Under the pieces are notes generated by a model. The model made no database searches, was not told the DNA's origin, and was given only the letters and a program-made list of their open reading frames with translations. A stretch of DNA of 21,563 nucleotides from Steinernema hermaphroditum (taxonomy: Eukaryota > Nematoda > Chromadorea > Rhabditida > Steinernematidae). A program made the position numbers and the translations under genes. The DNA lies in NCBI GenBank assembly GCA_030435675.1, contig JAUCMV010000042.1, positions 1-21,563 of the forward strand, read 5' to 3'. This document shows positions 1-10,583 of this stretch, one piece after another (positions within the stretch are counted from its first letter, which is position 1; each line of letters starts with the position of its first letter).

Positions 1-38
1 ACGCGCCTACTCCCGTTGGATTTACTGTGGACTATCTT

Positions 39-54
39 AGTTTCCTGCAAAACT
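39..54 (+). other. Short inverted repeat AGTTT/AAACT (unit 1 shown)
   Basis: Five-base arms AGTTT (39-43) and AAACT (50-54) flank a six-base loop CCTGCA. The element is present in each unit and almost invariant; unit 6 has TACA instead of TGCA in the loop, and unit 114 has lost one loop C. A stem this short is weak and AT-rich, so a structural role is only a possibility. Confidence 0.3.
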
Positions 55-58
55 TTCA

Positions 59-75
59 ATTCGAGACAGCAGGGC
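59..75 (+). other. CENP-B-box-like 17-mer, one copy per unit (unit 1 shown)
   Basis: The CENP-B box core is commonly written NTTCGNNNNANNCGGGN. The monomer has ATTCGAGACAGCAGGGC at this position, matching eight of the nine fixed bases; only the C of CGGG differs (A here, T in the GCTGGG variants). The same spacing recurs every 173 bases, with the left TTCG half intact in every unit except 114. No unit has the C. By chance a 173-base monomer read on both strands would give such an 8-of-9 match about 4% of the time under equal base frequencies, so this is suggestive only. Whether any CENP-B-like protein binds it is not shown by sequence. Confidence 0.35.
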
Positions 76-82
76 CCTTGCT
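68..82 (+). other. Imperfect palindrome around GGGCCC, the indel hotspot (unit 1 shown)
   Basis: AGCAGGGCCCTTGCT is a perfect palindrome except for one unpaired T (equivalently a missing A), with AGGGCCCT at its centre. It recurs once per unit. About 36 of the 124 complete units differ from the standard form within or just beside it, through changes such as GCTGGGG, GTTGAGG, GCAGAGG, C-run expansion to four, five or six C, and short insertions of CT or TTGT. Most of the array's length variation other than the site B insertion falls here. This suggests a slippage or hairpin-prone site, although part of the C-run variation could be sequencing error. Confidence 0.75.
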
Positions 83-1904
83 CATACCAAAAGCTCTGCA
101 TCTGACCCTCCTGCTCCAAAGTACCATAGCATTTTTATGATTGGATCTTGTAGAACTGCACGAGCCTGATCGAACGCGCCTATTCCCGTTGGATTTACTG
201 TGGACTATCTTAGTTTCCTGCAAAACTTTCAATTCGAGACAGCAGGGCCCTTGTTCATACCAAAAGCTCTGCATCTGACCCTCCTGCTCCAAAGTACCAT
301 AGCATTTTTATGATTGGATCTTGTAGAACTGCACGAGCCTGATCGAACGCGCCTATTCCCGTTGGGTTTACTGTGGACTATCTTAGTTTCCTGCAAAACT
401 TTCAATTCGAGACAGTAGGGCCCTTGTTCATACCAAAAGCTCTGCATCTGACCCTCCTGCTCCAAAGTACCATAGCATTTTTATGATTGGATCTTGTAGA
501 ACTGCACGAGCCTGATCGAACGCGCCTATTCCCGTTGGGTTTACTGTGGACTATCTTAGTTTCCTGCAAAACTTTCAATTCGAGACAGCTGGGCCCTTGT
601 TCATACCAAAAGCTCTGCATCTGACCCTCCTGCTCCAAAGTACCATAGCATTTTTATGATTGGATCTTGTAGAACTGCACGAGCCTGATCGAACGCGCCT
701 ACTCCCGTTGGATTTACTGTGGACTATCTTAGTTTCCTGCAAAACTTTCAATTCGAGACAGCAGGGCCCTTGCTCATACCAAAAGCTCTGCATCTGACCC
801 TCCTGCTCCAAAGTACCATAGCATTTTTATGATTGGATCTTGTAGAACTGCACGAGCCTGATCGAACGCGCCTACTCCCGTTGGATTTACTGTGGACTAT
901 CTTAGTTTCCTACAAAACTTTCAATTCGAGACAGTTGAGGCCTTGTTCATACCAAAAGCTCTGCATCTGACCCTCCTGCTCCAAAGTACCATAGCATTTT
1001 TATGATTGGATCTTGTAGAACTGCACGAGCCTGATCGAACGCGCCTACTCCCGTTGGGTTTACTGTGGACTATCTTAGTTTCCTGCAAAACTTTCAATTC
1101 GAGACAGCAGGGCCCTTGTTCATACCAAAAGCTCTGCATCTGACCCTCCTGCTCCAAAGTACCATAGCATTTTTATGATTGGATCTTGTAGAACTGCACG
1201 AGCCTGATCGAACGCGCCTATTCCCGTTGGATTTACTGTGGACTATCTTAGTTTCCTGCAAAACTTTCAATTCGAGACAGCTGTGGCCTTGTTCATACCA
1301 AAAGCTCTGCATCTGACCCTCCTGCTCCAAAGTACCATAGCATTTTTATGATTGGATCTTGTAGAACTGCACGAGCCTGATCGAACGCGCCTACTCCCGT
1401 TGGATTTACTGTGGACTATCTTAGTTTCCTGCAAAACTTTCAATTCGAGACAGCAGGGCCCTTGCTCATACCAAAAGCTCTGCATCTGACCCTCCTGCTC
1501 CAAAGTACCATAGCATTTTTATGATTGGATCTTGTAGAACTGCACGAGCCTGATCGAACGCGCCTACTCCCGTTGGATTTACTGTGGACTATCTTAGTTT
1601 CCTGCAAAACTTTCAATTCGAGACAGTTGAGGCCCTTGCTCATACCAAAAGCTCTGCATCTGACCCTCCTGCTCCAAAGTACCATAGCATTTTTATGATT
1701 GGATCTTGTAGAACTGCACGAGCCTGATCGAACGCGCCTATTCCCGTTGGATTTACTGTGGACTATCTTAGTTTCCTGCAAAACTTTCAATTCGAGACAG
1801 CAGGGCCCTTGCTCATACCAAAAGCTCTGCATCTGACCCTTCTGCTCCAAAGTACCATAGCATTTTTATGATTGGATCTTGTAGAACTGCACGAGCCTGA
1901 TCAA

Positions 1905-2081
1905 ACGCGCCTATTCCCGTTGGATTTACTGTGGACTATCTTAGTTTCCTGCAAAACTTTCAATTCGAGACGACAGTTGAGGCCCTTGTTCATACCAAAA
2001 GCTCTGCATCTGACCCTCCTGCTCCAAAGTACCATAGCATTTTTATGATTGGATCTTGTAGAACTGCACGAGCCTGATCGA
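1905..2081 (+). repeat. Unit 12, 177 bp, with inserted bases before a GTTGAGG hotspot
   Basis: The hotspot reads GAGACGACAGTTGAGGCCC in place of GAGACAGCAGGGCCC, a gain of four bases. It looks like a GAC duplication combined with the GTTGAGG variant also found in units 6 and 10. The base before the unit start is also changed (TCAAACG instead of TCGAACG), one of the very few lost CpG positions in the window. Confidence 0.85.
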
Positions 2082-2254
2082 ACGCGCCTACTCCCGTTGG
2101 ATTTACTGTGGACTATCTTAGTTTCCTGCAAAACTTTCAATTCGAGACAGCAGGGCCCTTGTTCATACCAAAAGCTCTGCATCTGACCCTCCTGCTCCAA
2201 AGTACCATAGCATTTTTATGATTGGATCTTGTAGAACTGCACGAGCCTGATCGA

Positions 2255-2429
2255 ACGCGCCTATTCCCGTTGGATTTACTGTGGACTATCTTAGTTTCCT
2301 GCAAAACTTTCAATTCGAGACAGGACAGGGCCCTTGCTCATACCAAAAGCTCTGCATCTGACCCTCCTGCTCCAAAGTACCATAGCATTTTTATGATTGG
2401 ATCTTGTAGAACTGCACGAGCCTGATCGA
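2255..2429 (+). repeat. Unit 14, 175 bp, with partial GACAG duplication
   Basis: The hotspot reads GAGACAGGACAGGGCCC. The copy of GACAG next to itself, with loss of GCA, gives a net gain of two bases. The pattern fits replication slippage between the two GACAG copies. Confidence 0.8.
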
Positions 2430-3641
2430 ACGCGCCTATTCCCGTTGGATTTACTGTGGACTATCTTAGTTTCCTGCAAAACTTTCAATTCGAGACAGCA
2501 GGGCCCTTGCTCATACCAAAAGCTCTGCATCTGACCCTCCTGCTCCAAAGTACCATAGCATTTTTATGATTGGATCTTGTAGAACTGCACGAGCCTGATC
2601 GAACGCGCCTACTCCCGTTGGATTTACTGTGGACTATCTTAGTTTCCTGCAAAACTTTCAATTCGAGACAGCTGGGGCCTTGCTCATACCAAAAGCTCTG
2701 CATCTGACCCTCCTGCTCCAAAGTACCATAGCATTTTTATGATTGGATCTTGTAGAACTGCACGAGCCTGATCGAACGCGCCTATTCCCGTTGGATTTAC
2801 TGTGGACTATCTTAGTTTCCTGCAAAACTTTCAATTCGAGACAGCAGGGCCCTTGTTCATACCAAAAGCTCTGCATCTGACCCTCCTGCTCCAAAGTACC
2901 ATAGCATTTTTATGATTGGATCTTGTAGAACTGCACGAGCCTGATCGAACGCGCCTACTCCCGTTGGATTTACTGTGGACTATCTTAGTTTCCTGCAAAA
3001 CTTTCAATTCGAGACAGCAGGGCCCTTGTTCATACCAAAAGCTCTGCATCTGACCCTCCTGCTCCAAAGTACCATAGCATTTTTATGATTGGATCTTGTA
3101 GAACTGCACGAGCCTGATCGAACGCGCCTACTCCCGTTGGATTTACTGTGGACTATCTTAGTTTCCTGCAAAACTTTCAATTCGAGACAGCAGAGGCCCT
3201 TGTTCATACCAAAAGCTCTGCATCTGACCCTCCTGCTCCAAAGTACCATAGCATTTTTATGATTGGATCTTGTAGAACTGCACGAGCCTGATCGAACGCG
3301 CCTACTCCCGTTGGATTTACTGTGGACTATCTTAGTTTCCTGCAAAACTTTCAATTCGAGACAGCAGGGCCCTTGCTCATACCAAAAGCTCTGCATCTGA
3401 CCCTCCTGCTCCAAAGTACCATAGCATTTTTATGATTGGATCTTGTAGAACTGCACGAGCCTGATCGAACGCGCCTATTCCCGTTGGATTTACTGTGGAC
3501 TATCTTAGTTTCCTGCAAAACTTTCAATTCGAGACAGCAGGGCCCTTGTTCATACCAAAAGCTCTGCATCTGACCCTCCTGCTCCAAAGTACCATAGCAT
3601 TTTTATGATTGGATCTTGTAGAACTGCACGAGCCTGATCGA

Positions 3642-6600
3642 ACGCGCCTACTCCCGTTGGATTTACTGTGGACTATCTTAGTTTCCTGCAAAACTTTCAA
3701 TTCGAGACAGCAGAGGCCCTTGCTCATACCAAAAGCTCTGCATCTGACCCTCCTGCTCCAAAGTACCATAGCATTTTTATGATTGGATCTTGTAGAACTG
3801 CACGAGCCTGATCGAACGCGCCTACTCCCGTTGGATTTACTGTGGACTATCTTAGTTTCCTGCAAAACTTTCAATTCGAGACAGCAGGGCCCTTGCTCAT
3901 ACCAAAAGCTCTGCATCTGACCCTCCTGCTCCAAAGTACCATAGCATTTTTATGATTGGATCTTGTAGAACTGCACGAGCCTGATCGAACGCGCCTACTC
4001 CCGTTGGATTTACTGTGGACTATCTTAGTTTCCTGCAAAACTTTCAATTCGAGACAGCAGGGCCCTTGCTCATACCAAAAGCTCTGCATCTGACCCTCCT
4101 GCTCCAAAGTACCATAGCATTTTTATGATTGGATCTTGTAGAACTGCACGAGCCTGATCGAACGCGCCTATTCCCGTTGGATTTACTGTGGACTATCTTA
4201 GTTTCCTGCAAAACTTTCAATTCGAGACAGCAGGGCCCTTGCTCATACCAAAAGCTCTGCATCTGACCCTCCTGCTCCAAAGTACCATAGCATTTTTATG
4301 ATTGGATCTTGTAGAACTGCACGAGCCTGATCGAACGCGCCTACTCCCGTTGGATTTACTGTGGACTATCTTAGTTTCCTGCAAAACTTTCAATTCGAGA
4401 CAGCAGGGCCCTTGCTCATACCAAAAGCTCTGCATCTGACCCTCCTGCTCCAAAGTACCATAGCATTTTTATGATTGGATCTTGTAGAACTGCACGAGCC
4501 TGATCGAACGCGCCTACTCCCGTTGGATTTACTGTGGACTATCTTAGTTTCCTGCAAAACTTTCAATTCGAGACAGCAGGGCCCTTGCTCATACCAAAAG
4601 CTCTGCATCTGACCCTCCTGCTCCAAAGTACCATAGCATTTTTATGATTGGATCTTGTAGAACTGCACGAGCCTGATCGAACGCGCCTATTCCCGTTGGA
4701 TTTACTGTGGACTATCTTAGTTTCCTGCAAAACTTTCAATTCGAGACAGCTGTGGCCTTGCTCATACCAAAAGCTCTGCATCTGACCCTCCTGCTCCAAA
4801 GTACCATAGCATTTTTATGATTGGATCTTGTAGAACTGCACGAGCCTGATCGAACGCGCCTACTCCCGTTGGATTTACTGTGGACTATCTTAGTTTCCTG
4901 CAAAACTTTCAATTCGAGACAGCAGGGCCCTTGCTCATACCAAAAGCTCTGCATCTGACCCTCCTGCTCCAAAGTACCATAGCATTTTTATGATTGGATC
5001 TTGTAGAACTGCACGAGCCTGATCGAACGCGCCTATTCCCGTTGGATTTACTGTGGACTATCTTAGTTTCCTGCAAAACTTTCAATTCGAGACAGCAGGG
5101 CCCCCTCTCATACCAAAAGCTCTGCATCTGACCCTCCTGCTCCAAAGTACCATAGCATTTTTATGATTGGATCTTGTAGAACTGCACGAGCCTGATCGAA
5201 CGCGCCTATTCCCGTTGGATTTACTGTGGACTATCTTAGTTTCCTGCAAAACTTTCAATTCGAGACAGCAGGGCCCTTGCTCATACCAAAAGCTCTGCAT
5301 CTGACCCTCCTGCTCCAAAGTACCATAGCATTTTTATGATTGGATCTTGTAGAACTGCACGAGCCTGATCGAACGCGCCTATTCCCGTTGGGATTTACTG
5401 TGGACTATCTTAGTTTCCTGCAAAACTTTCAATTCGAGACAGCAGGGCCCTTGCTCATACCAAAAGCTCTGCATCTGACCCTCCTGCTCCAAAGTACCAT
5501 AGCATTTTTATGATTGGATCTTGTAGAACTGCACGAGCCTGATCGAACGCGCCTATTCCCGTTGGATTTACTGTGGACTATCTTAGTTTCCTGCAAAACT
5601 TTCAATTCGAGACAGCAGGGCCCTTGCTCATACCAAAAGCTCTGCATCTGACCCTCCTGCTCCAAAGTACCATAGCATTTTTATGATTGGATCTTGTAGA
5701 ACTGCACGAGCCTGATCGAACGCGCCTACTCCCGTTGGGTTTACTGTGGACTATCTTAGTTTCCTGCAAAACTTTCAATTCGAGACAGCAGGGCCCTTGC
5801 TCATACCAAAAGCTCTGCATCTGACCCTCCTGCTCCAAAGTACCATAGCATTTTTATGATTGGATCTTGTAGAACTGCACGAGCCTGATCGAACGCGCCT
5901 ATTCCCGTTGGATTTACTGTGGACTATCTTAGTTTCCTGCAAAACTTTCAATTCGAGACAGCAGGGGCCCTTGCTCATACCAAAAGCTCTGCATCTGACC
6001 CTCCTGCTCCAAAGTACCATAGCATTTTTATGATTGGATCTTGTAGAACTGCACGAGCCTGATCGAACGCGCCTACTCCCGTTGGATTTACTGTGGACTA
6101 TCTTAGTTTCCTGCAAAACTTTCAATTCGAGACAGCAGGGCCCTTGCTCATACCAAAAGCTCTGCATCTGACCCTCCTGCTCCAAAGTACCATAGCATTT
6201 TTATGATTGGATCTTGTAGAACTGCACGAGCCTGATCGAACGCGCCTACTCCCGTTGGATTTACTGTGGACTATCTTAGTTTCCTGCAAAACTTTCAATT
6301 CGAGACAGCAGGGCCCTTGCTCATACCAAAAGCTCTGCATCTGACCCTCCTGCTCCAAAGTACCATAGCATTTTTATGATTGGATCTTGTAGAACTGCAC
6401 GAGCCTGATCGAACGCGCCTACTCCCGTTGGATTTACTGTGGACTATCTTAGTTTCCTGCAAAACTTTCAATTCGAGACAGCAGGGCCCTTGCTCATACC
6501 AAAAGCTCTGCATCTGACCCTCCTGCTCCAAAGTACCATAGCATTTTTATGATTGGATCTTGTAGAACTGCACGAGCCTGATCGAACGCGCCTATTCCCG

Positions 6601-9600
6601 TTGGGTTTACTGTGGACTATCTTAGTTTCCTGCAAAACTTTCAATTCGAGACAGCAGGGCCCTTGCTCATACCAAAAGCTCTGCATCTGACCCTCCTGCT
6701 CCAAAGTACCATAGCATTTTTATGATTGGATCTTGTAGAACTGCACGAGCCTGATCGAACGCGCCTATTCCCGTTGGATTTACTGTGGACTATCTTAGTT
6801 TCCTGCAAAACTTTCAATTCGAGACAGCAGGGCCCCCCGTGCTCATACCAAAAGCTCTGCATCTGACCCTCCTGCTCCAAAGTACCATAGCATTTTTATG
6901 ATTGGATCTTGTAGAACTGCACGAGCCTGATCGAACGCGCCTATTCCCGTTGGATTTACTGTGGACTATCTTAGTTTCCTGCAAAACTTTCAATTCGAGA
7001 CAGCAGGGCCCCTCTTGCTCATACCAAAAGCTCTGCATCTGACCCTCCTGCTCCAAAGTACCATAGCATTTTTATGATTGGATCTTGTAGAACTGCACGA
7101 GCCTGATCGAACGCGCCTATTCCCGTTGGATTTACTGTGGACTATCTTAGTTTCCTGCAAAACTTTCAATTCGAGACAGCTGGGGCCTTGCTCATACCAA
7201 AAGCTCTGCATCTGACCCTCCTGCTCCAAAGTACCATAGCATTTTTATGATTGGATCTTGTAGAACTGCACGAGCCTGATCGAACGCGCCTATTCCCGTT
7301 GGGATTTACTGTGGACTATCTTAGTTTCCTGCAAAACTTTCAATTCGAGACAGCTGAGGCCCTTGCTCATACCAAAAGCTCTGCATCTGACCCTCCTGCT
7401 CCAAAGTACCATAGCATTTTTATGATTGGATCTTGTAGAACTGCACGAGCCTGATCGAACGCGCCTACTCCCGTTGGATTTACTGTGGACTATCTTAGTT
7501 TCCTGCAAAACTTTCAATTCGAGACAGCAGGGCCCTTGCTCATACCAAAAGCTCTGCATCTGACCCTCCTGCTCCAAAGTACCATAGCATTTTTATGATT
7601 GGATCTTGTAGAACTGCACGAGCCTGATCGAACGCGCCTACTCCCGTTGGGTTTACTGTGGACTATCTTAGTTTCCTGCAAAACTTTCAATTCGAGACAG
7701 CAGGGCCCCCTTGCTCATACCAAAAGCTCTGCATCTGACCCTCCTGCTCCAAAGTACCATAGCATTTTTATGATTGGATCTTGTAGAACTGCACGAGCCT
7801 GATCGAACGCGCCTATTCCCGTTGGATTTACTGTGGACTATCTTAGTTTCCTGCAAAACTTTCAATTCGAGACAGCAGGGCCCTTGCTCATACCAAAAGC
7901 TCTGCATCTGACCCTCCTGCTCCAAAGTACCATAGCATTTTTATGATTGGATCTTGTAGAACTGCACGAGCCTGATCGAACGCGCCTATTCCCGTTGGGA
8001 TTTACTGTGGACTATCTTAGTTTCCTGCAAAACTTTCAATTCGAGACAGCAGGGCCCTTGCTCATACCAAAAGCTCTGCATCTGACCCTCCTGCTCCAAA
8101 GTACCATAGCATTTTTATGATTGGATCTTGTAGAACTGCACGAGCCTGATCGAACGCGCCTATTCCCGTTGGGTTTACTGTGGACTATCTTAGTTTCCTG
8201 CAAAACTTTCAATTCGAGACAGCAGGGCCCTTGCTCATACCAAAAGCTCTGCATCTGACCCTCCTGCTCCAAAGTACCATAGCATTTTTATGATTGGATC
8301 TTGTAGAACTGCACGAGCCTGATCGAACGCGCCTACTCCCGTTGGATTTACTGTGGACTATCTTAGTTTCCTGCAAAACTTTCAATTCGAGACAGCAGGG
8401 CCCTTGCTCATACCAAAAGCTCTGCATCTGACCCTCCTGCTCCAAAGTACCATAGCATTTTTATGATTGGATCTTGTAGAACTGCACGAGCCTGATCGAA
8501 CGCGCCTACTCCCGTTGGATTTACTGTGGACTATCTTAGTTTCCTGCAAAACTTTCAATTCGAGACAGCAGGGCCCTTGCTCATACCAAAAGCTCTGCAT
8601 CTGACCCTCCTGCTCCAAAGTACCATAGCATTTTTATGATTGGATCTTGTAGAACTGCACGAGCCTGATCGAACGCGCCTACTCCCGTTGGATTTACTGT
8701 GGACTATCTTAGTTTCCTGCAAAACTTTCAATTCGAGACAGCTGGGCCCTTGCTCATACCAAAAGCTCTGCATCTGACCCTCCTGCTCCAAAGTACCATA
8801 GCATTTTTATGATTGGATCTTGTAGAACTGCACGAGCCTGATCGAACGCGCCTACTCCCGTTGGGATTTACTGTGGACTATCTTAGTTTCCTGCAAAACT
8901 TTCAATTCGAGACAGCAGGGCCCTTGCTCATACCAAAAGCTCTGCATCTGACCCTCCTGCTCCAAAGTACCATAGCATTTTTATGATTGGATCTTGTAGA
9001 ACTGCACGAGCCTGATCGAACGCGCCTATTCCCGTTGGGTTTACTGTGGACTATCTTAGTTTCCTGCAAAACTTTCAATTCGAGACAGCAGGGCCCCTTG
9101 CTCATACCAAAGAGCTCTGCATCTGACCCTCCTGCTCCAAAGTACCATAGCATTTTTATGATTGGATCTTGTAGAACTGCACGAGCCTGATCGAACGCGC
9201 CTATTCCCGTTGGGTTTACTGTGGACTATCTTAGTTTCCTGCAAAACTTTCAATTCGAGACAGCAGGGCCCTTGCTCATACCAAAAGCTCTGCATCTGAC
9301 CCTCCTGCTCCAAAGTACCATAGCATTTTTATGATTGGATCTTGTAGAACTGCACGAGCCTGATCGAACGCGCCTACTCCCGTTGGGATTTACTGTGGAC
9401 TATCTTAGTTTCCTGCAAAACTTTCAATTCGAGACAGCAGGGCCCTTGCTCATACCAAAAGCTCTGCATCTGACCCTCCTGCTCCAAAGTACCATAGCAT
9501 TTTTATGATTGGATCTTGTAGAACTGCACGAGCCTGATCGAACGCGCCTATTCCCGTTGGGATTTACTGTGGACTATCTTAGTTTCCTGCAAAACTTTCA

Positions 9601-10583
9601 ATTCGAGACAGCAGGGCCCTTGCTCATACCAAAAGCTCTGCATCTGACCCTCCTGCTCCAAAGTACCATAGCATTTTTATGATTGGATCTTGTAGAACTG
9701 CACGAGCCTGATCGAACGCGCCTACTCCCGTTGGATTTACTGTGGACTATCTTAGTTTCCTGCAAAACTTTCAATTCGAGACAGCAGGGCCCTTGCTCAT
9801 ACCAAAAGCTCTGCATCTGACCCTCCTGCTCCAAAGTACCATAGCATTTTTATGATTGGATCTTGTAGAACTGCACGAGCCTGATCGAACGCGCCTACTC
9901 CCGTTGGGATTTACTGTGGACTATCTTAGTTTCCTGCAAAACTTTCAATTCGAGACAGCTAGGCCCTTGCTCATACCAACAGCTCTGCATCTGACCCTCC
10001 TGCTCCAAAGTACCATAGCATTTTTATGATTGGATCTTGTAGAACTGCACGAGCCTGATCGAACGCGCCTACTCCCGTTGGGATTTACTGTGGACTATCT
10101 TAGTTTCCTGCAAAACTTTCAATTCGAGACAGCAGGGCCCTTGCTCATACCAAAAGCTCTGCATCTGACCCTCCTGCTCCAAAGTACCATAGCATTTTTA
10201 TGATTGGATCTTGTAGAACTGCACGAGCCTGATCGAACGCGCCTACTCCCGTTGGGTTTACTGTGGACTATCTTAGTTTCCTGCAAAACTTTCAATTCGA
10301 GACAGCAGGGCCCTTGCTCATACCAAAAGCTCTGCATCTGACCCTCCTGCTCCAAAGTACCATAGCATTTTTATGATTGGATCTTGTAGAACTGCACGAG
10401 CCTGATCGAACGCGCCTACTCCCGTTGGGATTTACTGTGGACTATCTTAGTTTCCTGCAAAACTTTCAATTCGAGACAGCAGGGCCCTTGCTCATACCAA
10501 AAGCTCTGCATCTGACCCTCCTGCTCCAAAGTACCATAGCATTTTTATGATTGGATCTTGTAGAACTGCACGAGCCTGATCGA
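3642..10583 (+). repeat. Middle-left array domain, units 22-61, gaining the 174-bp GGGATTT form
   Basis: Site C is always C here. Site B is GGATTT in 24 units, GGGTTT in seven (34, 39, 45, 48, 53, 54, 60) and GGGATTT in nine (32, 43, 47, 52, 55, 56, 58, 59, 61). The GGGATTT form has one extra G, making those units 174 bp unless another change is present. It is absent from the first ten units of the domain, appears at unit 32 (5373-5546) and becomes frequent towards the right edge. GGGATTA is absent. C-run length changes after GGGCCC are clustered at units 40, 41, 45 and 53. Site A is T in about half the units, as in the left domain. The left edge is approximate; the right edge is set by the first GGGATTA. 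Confidence 0.85.
6759..7110 (+). repeat. Units 40 and 41, adjacent 176-bp units with expanded C-run
   Basis: Unit 40 (6759-6934) reads GGCCCCCCGTGCTC and unit 41 (6935-7110) reads GGCCCCTCTTGCTC where the standard is GGCCCTTGCTC, three extra bases each. The two neighbours share the length gain but not the sequence, so they are either independent slippage events at the same place or one event followed by change. Unit 30 (5027-5199) has a related CCCCCTCTC form without a length change. Confidence 0.8.

Larger units (their letters stand above)
1..173 (+). repeat. Reference monomer (unit 1) with internal landmarks
   Basis: This unit carries the commonest form of the repeat and serves as the coordinate frame. 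Landmarks by monomer position are: CpG-rich start ACGCGCC (1-7); C/T site A (10); variable site B, here GGATTT (18-23); an inverted repeat AGTTT/AAACT with a six-base loop (39-54); a CENP-B-box-like 17-mer (59-75); an imperfect palindrome centred on GGGCCC (68-82); C/T site C (81); A4 tract (89-92); CTCCTGCTCC (108-117); T5 tract (132-136); ATTGG (140-144); and GATC at 144-147 and 168-171. Outside sites A, B and C and the 69-85 hotspot, only a handful of units differ from this sequence. The phase chosen is arbitrary, as in any tandem array. Confidence 0.9.
1..3641 (+). repeat. Left array domain, units 1-21, rich in site C = T
   Basis: Twelve of these 21 units (2, 3, 4, 6, 7, 8, 12, 13, 17, 18, 19, 21) read TTGTTCAT where the rest of the array reads TTGCTCAT; only two of the other 103 complete units do (65 and 120). 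Site B is GGATTT in 18 units and GGGTTT in units 3, 4 and 7. Neither GGGATTT nor GGGATTA occurs here. The hotspot is especially diverse in this stretch, with GACAGTAGG (unit 3), GACAGCTGGG (4), GACAGTTGAGG (6, 10, 12), GACAGCTGTGG (8), a duplicated GACAG (14), GACAGCTGGGG (16) and GACAGCAGAGG (19). Private changes elsewhere are few: TCCTACAAA in unit 6, CCCTTCTGC in unit 11 and TCAAACG in unit 12. The domain boundary is inferred from variant clustering and is not a sharp junction. Confidence 0.85.

Noticed and set aside
11..27. Second CENP-B-box-like stretch containing CGTTGGA
   Set aside because: It shares the middle of the human box, but only three of the nine core bases fit and the CGGG half is absent.
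130..144. CCAAT box and TATA-like ATAAAAAT on the minus strand
   Set aside because: Both motifs are present in every unit, but they are only about two bases apart, much too close for a normal promoter arrangement, and no transcript unit lies downstream.
1..173. Naming the source as a particular fish, plant or invertebrate satellite family of similar period
   Set aside because: Several lineages have satellites of 170-180 bp, but I do not recognise this sequence and length alone is not evidence. A search of repeat databases with the monomer would decide.
168..179. tRNA T-arm or pol III B-box resemblance (GTTCGAT on the minus strand)
   Set aside because: Only about six of ten fixed B-box bases match and there is no A box or cloverleaf at the right distance, so a tRNA-derived or SINE origin is not supported.
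2222..2425. 67-codon plus-strand frames (also at 7251, 7599, 8987, 14351 and 17473)
   Set aside because: They appear only where a length change at the hotspot or at site B alters the frame, and are otherwise broken. They carry no recognisable motif.
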